Of a stretch of DNA of 22,346 bases, positions 1 to 5,792 are shown in pieces; position 1 is the first letter of the stretch; every line of letters begins with the position of its first letter. Below the pieces are notes generated by a model. It was not told the origin of the DNA and made no database searches. It saw only the letters and a program-made list of their open reading frames with translations. Source of the stretch: JABDPF01 sp036351575 (GTDB taxonomy: Bacteria > Pseudomonadota > Gammaproteobacteria > Xanthomonadales > SZUA-36); contig JAZBPJ010000024.1 in assembly GCA_036351575.1 (NCBI GenBank), positions 1 to 22,346 on the forward strand. Direction: 5' to 3'. The position numbers were made by a program, and so were the translations under genes.

Positions 1-207
1 CGTGCGGGGCGCAACGGGGCCCTGGGAGACGACCGAGAAATTCAGTGAAGAAACCTCGGCGCGGATCGCCTCCACGGCAACGGCCTGCGCGTCCTCTTCT
101 TTTCGATCGGGGCGTTTACCCTGGGCAATGCCGACCATCACCACGACGATGACGATCGAGAGCACGATCAGCCCGAGGGGCAGCAGGAATTTGAAAAACT
201 TAGGCAT
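1..207 (-). CDS. RND/HlyD-type efflux periplasmic adaptor subunit, N-terminal part
   Basis: The gene starts with ATG at 207-205 and runs off the left edge, so only the first 69 residues are visible. They show a short basic/aromatic start (MPKFFKF), one hydrophobic membrane anchor at about residues 8-28, a charged linker, then 'VVSQGPVAPRT'. The last stretch resembles the opening beta strand of membrane-fusion proteins, where a 'QGxVxPR' phrase precedes the lipoyl-like domain. By family knowledge such proteins sit in the inner membrane and periplasm and link an RND pump to an outer membrane channel. A GGAG ribosome site lies about 11 bases before the start. The gene is divergent from map. The pump and substrate lie outside the window, and the adaptor call rests on a short segment. 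Confidence 0.6.
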   Translation of the reverse strand, partial: MPKFFKFLLPLGLIVLSIVIVVVMVGIAQGKRPDRKEEDAQAVAVEAIRAEVSSLNFSVVSQGPVAPRT

Positions 208-229
208 GTCGATTGTTCTCCGTTGCCGC

Positions 230-270
230 TCAGACGCGGCGCGCTCCGGTCGAGCAGGCATTATCCCAGT
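230..270 (-). promoter_or_regulatory. Possible promoter of the efflux adaptor gene
   Basis: Read on the minus strand, an AT-rich patch contains TATACT and, just after it, TGGGATAAT. The second looks like an extended -10 element (TGnGATAAT). No good -35 box is visible at the right distance. It lies 40-60 bases upstream of the adaptor start in the map-adaptor divergent region. The call is pattern-based only. Confidence 0.25.
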
Positions 271-309
271 ATAACTTCGCTTCTACATGAGACATTAGTC
301 AGGCAGCCG

Positions 310-339
310 CTGAACTCGTTCACTCATGCGATATACAAT
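310..339 (+). promoter_or_regulatory. Possible sigma-70 promoter of map
   Basis: A TACAAT -10 box at 334-339 is preceded by a poor -35 (CTGAAC at 310-315, 18-base spacer). If real, transcription would start near 346. That would exclude the upstream in-frame ATG at 326 and support a downstream start for map. Confidence 0.3.
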
Positions 340-421
340 GGCGCTTTGCAATGGGCGGTTTTCAATGTTCAAATCATGGCGTGCCCGGCGACAAACCGGC
401 GCGGCGACACTTCGAAAACAT

Positions 422-1189
422 ATGGGCATCATTCTAAAAACGAAAGAAGAAATCGAACAGATGCGCGTGGCGGGCCAACTGGCCGCTGAAGTGCTGCGCA
501 TGATCGCGCCGTTCGTCAAACCCGGCGTTACGACAGCTGAGCTCGATGAAATCTGCCATCGACACATCACCGAGGTCCAGGACGCGATTCCGGCGCCGCT
601 GAATTACCGGGGGTTTCCCAAATCGATCTGCACGTCCGTGAACGACGTCATCTGCCACGGCATTCCGGGCGACAAGGTGCTGAAAGACGGTGATATCGTC
701 AATATCGACATCACCGTTATCAAGGACGGCTGGCACGGCGACACGTCGAAGATGTTCATGGTCGGCAATCCCACCGTCAAGGGCCGGCGTATCAGCGATA
801 TTGCCCACGAGTGCATGGTCAGGGGCATCGACCTGGTGCGTCCCGGCGTGCGCCTGGGCGACATCGGCCACGCCATCCAGAAATACGCTGAAAGCCAGGG
901 CTGCTCGGTCGTGCGCGAGTACTGCGGTCACGGTATCGGCATGGGCTTCCACGAGGATCCCCAGGTGCTTCACTACGGACGCCCGGACACCGGGGTCGAG
1001 CTCGAACCGGGCATGGTGTTCACGATCGAGCCGATGATCAACCTGGGGCGCCGTGAAACCCGGCTTTTGCGGGACGGCTGGACCGTGAAAACCCGCGACC
1101 GCAGCCTTTCCGCCCAGTGGGAGCACACCATCGCCGTGACCGATGACGGACACGAGGTGCTCACCCGGCTTCCGGGTGACGCGCTTTGA
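422..1189 (+). CDS. map: Methionine aminopeptidase type I
   Basis: This cytosolic metalloenzyme removes the initiator methionine from new proteins. The product is 255 residues, close to the 264 of E. coli Map. The five metal ligands are all present: D96 (NIDIT), D107 (GDTSKM), H170 (CGHGIG), E203 (TIEPM) and E234 (QWEHT). The substrate histidines H79 (ICHG) and H177 (GFHEDP) are also there. The start at 422 is chosen because 'MGIILKTKEEIEQMRVAGQLA' aligns with the E. coli N-terminus. The frame is open upstream to ATG 326, but those 32 residues look unlike the family. No strong ribosome site precedes 422. The stop lies directly before glnD, implying co-transcription, as in many gammaproteobacteria. 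In E. coli rpsB is divergent from map; here an efflux adaptor takes that place. Confidence 0.97.
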   Translation: MGIILKTKEEIEQMRVAGQLAAEVLRMIAPFVKPGVTTAELDEICHRHITEVQDAIPAPLNYRGFPKSICTSVNDVICHGIPGDKVLKDGDIVNIDITVIKDGWHGDTSKMFMVGNPTVKGRRISDIAHECMVRGIDLVRPGVRLGDIGHAIQKYAESQGCSVVREYCGHGIGMGFHEDPQVLHYGRPDTGVELEPGMVFTIEPMINLGRRETRLLRDGWTVKTRDRSLSAQWEHTIAVTDDGHEVLTRLPGDAL

Positions 1190-1191
1190 GC

Positions 1192-3879
1192 ATGCACGGG
1201 CGCCTCGCGGCGCCGGCGTCCTGCAGCGATTGCATCGACCTCGAGTTGATCCGCGCCAGGGAAGCGGCGGGGCCGATCGACCTGTCAAAGCCCGACGCCC
1301 CCGAGCGGATCGCCGAACTTCGCCGTTTTCTTCAATCGTCCACCGAGGCAGCCGGCGCCCGGCTGGCGGAACGTTTCTGGGACGGCCAGGACGTGCTCGA
1401 CCTGGTGCATTCCCGCGCCTGGGTCGTGGAACGGCTCCTGCTGCTCGCCTGGCGTTGCCTGGTTCCGGACGACAGGAACATCGGCCTGGTCGCCGTGGGG
1501 GGCTTCGGCCGCGGTGAATTGCACCCGGCTTCCGACGTGGACCTGCTCGTCCTGCTCGATGACGATGTCCAGACACTGCCAAAGGAGCCGATCGAGGCCC
1601 TCGTGCAGCTGCTCTGGGACGCCGGCTTCTACCTCGGGCACAGCGTGCGCACCGTTTCACAGTGCGCCGACGAGGCGGCACGGGATATCGTCACGGCGAC
1701 GGCCCTGATGGAGTCGCGCCTGCTGGCCGGCCCCATGGAACTGATGGAGCGGATGCTGGAAGCCACGTCTGCCGACCGTGTCTGGCCCGCGGCCGAATTT
1801 TTCGAAGCCAAGTACGCCGAGCAGAAAGCCCGCCACGAGCAATACCACGGCACGGCCTACAACCTCGAGCCCAATATCAAGGAAGGCCCGGGCGGTCTGC
1901 GCGACATCCAGACCATTTCCTGGGTCACGCGGCGTCACTTCGACGCCGACCACCTGCACGGGCTGGTGACCAACAAGTTCCTGACCGATTCCGAGTACCA
2001 CGACCTGGTCGGCGGCAAACGGTTCCTGTGGCGCGTGCGCTTTGCGCTGCACCTGCTGGCCGGGCGCTCCGAGGACCGCCTGCTGTTCGATTACCAGCGG
2101 GAGATCGCCGCGCGTTTCGGTTTTGAAGACAGCGCAACCAGCCTGGCGGTCGAGCAGTTCATGCAGATGTATTACCGCACCGTGATGCGCCTGGAGCGAC
2201 TGAACGAGAGCCTGCTGCAGTTGTTCCAGGAAGCCTTCCTGGTGCGCGAGGCCGACGACGTGCGGGTGCTGAACGATGCGTTCCAGGCCCGCAACGGATT
2301 TCTCGAACCTCGGCACGAGGACGTTTTCACCGGGCGTCCGGCCGCGCTGATGGAGTTGTTTGAGCTGCTGGCCCGCGAGGAGTCCCTGCTCGGCGTGACG
2401 GCCGCCACGATCCGATCGATCCGCGATCATCTCTACCTGGTGGACGACCGCTTCCGCGCGGACCCGCAGGTCAACGAGCATTTCCTGGGCCTGCTGCGGC
2501 AGTCCGAGGGCATTTACACGCAGCTGCGCCGCATGAATCGCTACGGCCTGCTGGCGGCCTACATCCCCATGTTCGGAAACATCGTCGGGCGCATGCAGTA
2601 CGACCTGTTTCACGTCTACACGGTCGATCAGCACACCCTGTTCGTGGTGCGCAACCTCAGGCGTTTCGCCTACGGCAAGTACCGCGAACGGTTTCCGCAT
2701 GCGCGCAAGGTGTTCAAACGCATCGCCAGGCCCGAACTGCTGTACCTCGCCGCGCTCTTCCATGACATCGCCAAGGGCCGGGGCGGATCGCATTCGGAAC
2801 TGGGTGCGGTGGACGCGGAGGCGTTCTGTTCGCGCCTGGATATCGAGCCGTCCGAGCGCCAGATGGTGGTCTGGCTGGTGCGCCACCACCTGCTCATGTC
2901 GCAGACTTCGCAGCGCAAGGACCTGTCCGATCCCAACAACATCCGGGAGTTTGCGGAGATCGTCGGCAACACGCGCTACCTGGATCACCTGTACCTGCTG
3001 ACCATGGCGGATATCGCGGGCACCGATCCCAAGCTCTGGAACAACTGGAAAAACAAGCTGCTGTGGGACCTTTACCTGGCCGCGGGCGATGCCCTGCGCC
3101 GGGGCCTGGAGAACCCGGTCCGGCGGGCAACGCGAATACGCGAGACACGCTCGTCTGCGCTCAACCGCCTGTTGAGGCGCGGCGCGGATGCGACCGCGGT
3201 CGACCGTCACTGGTGCGAACTGCCGGAGGACGTATTCTGGCGGCTGAGCCCCGATCAACTGGAATGGACCACCGAGACATCGATCGCTTCTGCGGACGAT
3301 GACCGCGTCATCGCCATTCGCCCGGTGCAGCCTCACGGCGTGTCCGAATTGCTGGTCAGCGTGCCGGACCGGGGGGGGCTGTTCGCATCGATAACCTCGG
3401 TGCTGGGTCAGATGGGCATGGACGTGATGTCGGCGCGAATCCTGACGACCCGCAACGGCTACAGCTATGACCTGTTCCAGGTGATGGACCAGCACGGTCA
3501 CGTGATCAACGAGGCGGACGCGGAGAAACTGCTTGAGCGGCTGCACGAGGTCACAGCGCGTGAAGGAACGGAAGGCCCGGTCAAGCGCAAGACGCCGCGT
3601 CGACTGAAACACTTCACCACCGATACCCGGGTCGCCTTCGCAGAAGACCCGGACGGGCGCGGCACGGTGCTGCACCTGAGCTGCCGTGACCGGCCCGGCC
3701 TGCTGTCGCGCATCGCGGCGGCTATTGTCCGCCAGGACCTGCAGGTGCACAGCGCGCGGATCGCCACCTTCGGAGAAAAAGTCGAGGATACCTTCCTCGT
3801 CAGCGACCAGGACAATCGCCCGCTGGAAGACGCAGCGATGAACGCACTGGAAAAACGGATCAGGGAATACCTGGATTGA
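1192..3879 (+). CDS. glnD: Bifunctional [protein-PII] uridylyltransferase / uridylyl-removing enzyme
   Basis: GlnD senses glutamine and adds or removes UMP on PII proteins, setting glutamine synthetase activity and nitrogen gene expression. The product is 895 residues (E. coli 890), with all expected domains in order. The nucleotidyltransferase has GGFGRGELHP and the DVD metal pair (D115, D117); the 'KEGPGGLRDIQ' motif lies near residue 228. The HD phosphohydrolase has H524-D525 in 'FHDIAKGRGG', H534, and H565-H566 in 'RHHL'. Two ACT domains start near residues 720 ('VSVPDRGGLFASI') and 826 ('LSCRDRPGLLSRI'). ATG 1192 is used; TTG 1186, overlapping the map stop, is possible and adds two residues. 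Both activities look intact. The next gene follows after 13 bases. Confidence 0.97.
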   Translation: MHGRLAAPASCSDCIDLELIRAREAAGPIDLSKPDAPERIAELRRFLQSSTEAAGARLAERFWDGQDVLDLVHSRAWVVERLLLLAWRCLVPDDRNIGLVAVGGFGRGELHPASDVDLLVLLDDDVQTLPKEPIEALVQLLWDAGFYLGHSVRTVSQCADEAARDIVTATALMESRLLAGPMELMERMLEATSADRVWPAAEFFEAKYAEQKARHEQYHGTAYNLEPNIKEGPGGLRDIQTISWVTRRHFDADHLHGLVTNKFLTDSEYHDLVGGKRFLWRVRFALHLLAGRSEDRLLFDYQREIAARFGFEDSATSLAVEQFMQMYYRTVMRLERLNESLLQLFQEAFLVREADDVRVLNDAFQARNGFLEPRHEDVFTGRPAALMELFELLAREESLLGVTAATIRSIRDHLYLVDDRFRADPQVNEHFLGLLRQSEGIYTQLRRMNRYGLLAAYIPMFGNIVGRMQYDLFHVYTVDQHTLFVVRNLRRFAYGKYRERFPHARKVFKRIARPELLYLAALFHDIAKGRGGSHSELGAVDAEAFCSRLDIEPSERQMVVWLVRHHLLMSQTSQRKDLSDPNNIREFAEIVGNTRYLDHLYLLTMADIAGTDPKLWNNWKNKLLWDLYLAAGDALRRGLENPVRRATRIRETRSSALNRLLRRGADATAVDRHWCELPEDVFWRLSPDQLEWTTETSIASADDDRVIAIRPVQPHGVSELLVSVPDRGGLFASITSVLGQMGMDVMSARILTTRNGYSYDLFQVMDQHGHVINEADAEKLLERLHEVTAREGTEGPVKRKTPRRLKHFTTDTRVAFAEDPDGRGTVLHLSCRDRPGLLSRIAAAIVRQDLQVHSARIATFGEKVEDTFLVSDQDNRPLEDAAMNALEKRIREYLD

Positions 3880-3892
3880 ATGGTTTGGTTTT

Positions 3893-4252
3893 ATGCAGAA
3901 CGAAAATTCCACGCTTCATGTTTACGGCATACGCAATTGCGATACCGTCCGCGCAGCCCTGAAATGGCTGGATGGCCGAAACCTGCCGCATGTATTTCAC
4001 GATTTCCGGCGCGAAGCGCTGGATGAACGCGAACTGCGCCGCTGGCTCGCGAGCCCGCACGGCGAGGCGCTGGTGAACCGCCGGTCCGCGACCTGGCGCA
4101 AGCTGGACGAGGCGGAAAAGCAGCGCGCGGACAGCGACCCGGCCCAACTGCTGCTGGAACAGCCGACGCTGATCAAGCGGCCGGTCATCACCGACGGCGC
4201 CGAGGTGCTCTGCGTCGGCTTCACCGCGGCCTGCCGAGAGGCGTTCGCATGA
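3893..4252 (+). CDS. ArsC/Spx-family thioredoxin-fold protein, YffB-like
   Basis: This is a small cytosolic protein of 119 residues. 'LHVYGIRNCDTVRAALKWL' matches the start of E. coli YffB ('LYGIKNCDTIKKARRWL'), with one cysteine (C16) in the active-site loop. The middle 'TWRKLDE' and late 'LIKRPVI' motifs are also family hallmarks. YffB-type proteins are related to arsenate reductase and Spx, but their substrate is not firmly known. With no arsenic genes nearby, arsenate reduction is not a safe call. The stop overlaps the dapE start as ATGA (4249-4252). The yffB-dapE pairing is widespread in gammaproteobacteria and suggests shared expression rather than shared chemistry. Confidence 0.92.
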   Translation: MQNENSTLHVYGIRNCDTVRAALKWLDGRNLPHVFHDFRREALDERELRRWLASPHGEALVNRRSATWRKLDEAEKQRADSDPAQLLLEQPTLIKRPVITDGAEVLCVGFTAACREAFA

Positions 4253-5385
4253 CGGACTCGGCCACGCTGGAACTTGTGCGCGAGCTGCTCGCCCGCCCTT
4301 CGATCACGCCCTTTGACGCCGGCTGCCAGCAACTCATCGCCGAGCGCCTGATGCCGCTGGGCTTTGACGTCGAGTGGTTTCACTGCGGCGAAGTCAGCAA
4401 CGTTTTGATCACGCGCGGCCGGGGTTCGCCGTCGCTCTGGTTCCTTGGGCACACCGACGTGGTGCCGCCCGGACCCGAGGAATTGTGGACTTTCCTGCCC
4501 TTCAATCCCGGCGAGAAAGACGGCGAGCTGTACGGACGCGGGGTCGCCGACATGAAGGGCGCGATCGCGGCCATGGTGCTGGCGCTGGAAGATTTTGTCG
4601 CCGAAAGCCCCGGCCACGGTGGCCAGTTGGGCCTGCTGCTGACCAGCGACGAAGAAGGGCCTGCAGTGGACGGTATCGCGAGAGTGGCGGAATGGCTTCA
4701 ATACCGCGGCGTGCAGCCGGATTACTGCCTGGTCGGCGAGCCCTCGAGCCAGCTGACGCTCGGCGACACGGTGCGTGTCGGGCGCCGCGGCTCGATTTAC
4801 ATGAAGCTCAGGGTCAACGGCGTGCAGGGGCATACGGCGTTTCCGGAAAACCTGGAAAACCCGGTGCACGCGCTGGCGCCGTTCCTGGCCGACCTCGTCG
4901 CGGAAAAATGGGATACCGGTGACGAGGACTTTCCGGCGAGCCACTGCCAGGTCGCCTGGGTCCGGGCCGGCACGGGCGCCCAGAACGTCACGCCCGCCAG
5001 CGTGGAATTGCTGGCCAATTTCCGCAACGGGCCGGGCTCGCCGGAGCGGGTCATCCGGGCCCGCGTGGAAGAGTTCCTGCTGAAGCACGACATCCATGAT
5101 TACCTGATCGAATGGGCCGTGCACGGTGAACCGTTCCGCAGTGAACAGGGCAGGCTGCGTGAAGCCGTGGTCGCAGCGGTCGAGGAAGTCCTCGGGGTAT
5201 ACCCGGAACTGGATACCGGCGGCGGCACGTCCGACGGCCGCTTTATCGCCCCGCTCGGCAGCGAGGTGCTCGAACTGGGCCTGCTCAACACCTCGATCCA
5301 CCAGGTCGACGAACGCACCCCGGTGCACGACCTGGACCGGCTGAAAGACACCTACCTCGACGTTATTCGACGCCTGATCCGATAG
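4249..5385 (+). CDS. dapE: Succinyl-diaminopimelate desuccinylase
   Basis: DapE hydrolyses N-succinyl-L,L-diaminopimelate to L,L-diaminopimelate and succinate, in the route to lysine and peptidoglycan. The product is 378 residues (E. coli 375), an M20-family di-zinc enzyme. Visible ligands and catalytic residues are H68 and D70 (GHTDVVPPG), D101 (GVADMKGA), E135-E136 (SDEEGPA), E164 (VGEPSS) and H351 (SIHQVDE). 'TGGGTSDGRFI' is also typical of DapE. The start is the ATG overlapping the YffB-like stop. The gene closes the map-glnD-yffB-dapE cluster and is followed by a stem-loop. dapD, which makes the succinylated precursor and often lies in this cluster, is not here. Confidence 0.97.
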   Translation: MTDSATLELVRELLARPSITPFDAGCQQLIAERLMPLGFDVEWFHCGEVSNVLITRGRGSPSLWFLGHTDVVPPGPEELWTFLPFNPGEKDGELYGRGVADMKGAIAAMVLALEDFVAESPGHGGQLGLLLTSDEEGPAVDGIARVAEWLQYRGVQPDYCLVGEPSSQLTLGDTVRVGRRGSIYMKLRVNGVQGHTAFPENLENPVHALAPFLADLVAEKWDTGDEDFPASHCQVAWVRAGTGAQNVTPASVELLANFRNGPGSPERVIRARVEEFLLKHDIHDYLIEWAVHGEPFRSEQGRLREAVVAAVEEVLGVYPELDTGGGTSDGRFIAPLGSEVLELGLLNTSIHQVDERTPVHDLDRLKDTYLDVIRRLIR

Positions 5386-5397
5386 CCCCTGTTTGTG

Positions 5398-5420
5398 CGA
5401 GGCCCGCTTGCCGGGTCTCG
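5398..5420 (+). terminator. Stem-loop after dapE
   Basis: A 9-bp stem pairs 5398-5406 with 5412-5420 (one G-T wobble) around a five-base CTTGC loop, 12 bases after the dapE stop. No T-run follows, so it is not a classic rho-independent terminator. It could stabilise the 3' end of the mRNA, or belong to the neighbouring repeat family, since the palindrome at 8452-8470 has a similar CTTGA loop. Confidence 0.4.
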
Positions 5421-5432
5421 GGCAGTGGCTGG

Positions 5433-5538
5433 AGGAGGTCCCGGATATTTGCTGCGCAAATTCCGGGATGACGTAGGATATTTGCTGCGCAAATTCCGGG
5501 ATGACGTAGGATATTTGCTGCGCAAATTCCGGGATGAC
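5433..5538 (+). repeat. Palindromic 33-bp tandem repeat, three copies
   Basis: Three units start at 5443, 5476 and 5509. The first two are identical over 33 bases (GGATATTTGC, TGC, GCAAATTCCGGGATGACGTA). The third is identical for 30 bases and then departs. Each unit is an inverted repeat of ATTTGC and GCAAAT around TGC. The first unit, with the preceding TCCC, extends this to a 13-bp stem: 5439-5452 pairs with 5456-5468, with one bulged T at 5446 and loop 5453-5455. The block is led by AGGAGGTCCC at 5433-5442, which is shared with a diverged copy at 8386. This is a REP-like element by form. Its family name is unknown to me. Confidence 0.85.
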
Positions 5539-5561
5539 GGCAGGGTAAAAACCACGGTGCC

Positions 5562-5650
5562 GTATGCACCCTGCCAGGGATGTATGACGACAGGACGTCG
5601 TCATCCAAGCGACACAGGGACGTGCCAGAGCGTCCCCGCCAAGTGCATAC
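5562..5650. repeat. Nested inverted-repeat element (possible structured RNA or palindromic mobile element)
   Basis: An outer perfect 8-bp inverted repeat (GTATGCAC at 5562-5569, GTGCATAC at 5643-5650) encloses further stems. The strongest is ATGACGAC / GTCGTCAT at 5584-5591 and 5597-5604 with an AGGAC loop. A second is GGGACG / CGTCCC at 5617-5622 and 5631-5636. A short one lies at 5570-5578. Together they could fold into a multi-branch shape. It is not a tRNA: no T-loop or anticodon arm pattern is present. It may be the end of a dispersed repeat or part of the clpB leader region. Pairing was found by eye; function is unknown. Confidence 0.5.
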
Positions 5651-5678
5651 ACACCGAAGTTGCCGGGTTAAAAATTTG

Positions 5679-5705
5679 CTTGCCTGGTCTATTTCCTTCC
5701 CTAGT
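5679..5705 (+). promoter_or_regulatory. Weak heat-shock-like promoter candidate for clpB
   Basis: CTTGCC (5679-5684) and CCCTAGT (5699-5705) are separated by 14 bases, loosely resembling a sigma-32 promoter (CTTGAA, 13-15 bases, CCCCATnT). The -10 part matches poorly. clpB is a sigma-32 gene in E. coli, which is why the site is mentioned. No better sigma-32 or sigma-70 match was seen upstream of clpB. Confidence 0.2.
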
Positions 5706-5792
5706 GCGTTGATTACGGGGTGATTTGCCCTCAACTTTCAGACATCCGAGGCCGTCACGCAGGCGGCGCGAAACTGATTCGAGGAAACCGAA

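Larger units (their letters stand above)
5386..5792. other. Gene-free repeat-bearing intergenic region between dapE and clpB
   Basis: This 407-base stretch holds no convincing gene. In order it contains a stem-loop just after dapE, a 33-bp repeat in three copies, an 89-base element with nested inverted repeats, an AT-rich patch near 5670-5700, and the clpB ribosome site (GAGGAAA at 5781-5787). Open frames cross it on both strands, but their translations are the repeat read through (for example an 11-residue GYLLRKFRDDV periodicity) and match no family I recognise. Confidence 0.8.

Noticed and set aside
326..421. N-terminal extension of methionine aminopeptidase from ATG 326
   Set aside because: The 32 extra residues do not resemble the family and overlap the likely promoter; the start at 422 fits known N-termini.
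434..1681. 415-residue open frame antisense to map and glnD
   Set aside because: It is Arg/Pro/Gly-rich with no recognisable motif and is fully covered by two well-supported genes; a GC-driven shadow frame.
1657..3912. 751-residue open frame antisense to glnD
   Set aside because: Its composition (many H, Q, V, R) mirrors the codons of glnD; no domain is visible.
3893..4252. Arsenate reductase call for the ArsC-family gene
   Set aside because: The protein matches the YffB branch and has no arsenic-resistance neighbours; arsenate reduction cannot be supported.
5562..5650. tRNA-like cloverleaf
   Set aside because: Several stems nest inside an outer stem, but the arm lengths, T-loop sequence and anticodon arm of a tRNA are missing.
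5395..5712. 105-residue frame with an 11-residue repeat (GYLLRKFRDDV)
   Set aside because: The repeat is a multiple of three bases, so any frame through it is periodic; no ribosome site or domain, and the same DNA is palindromic and dispersed.
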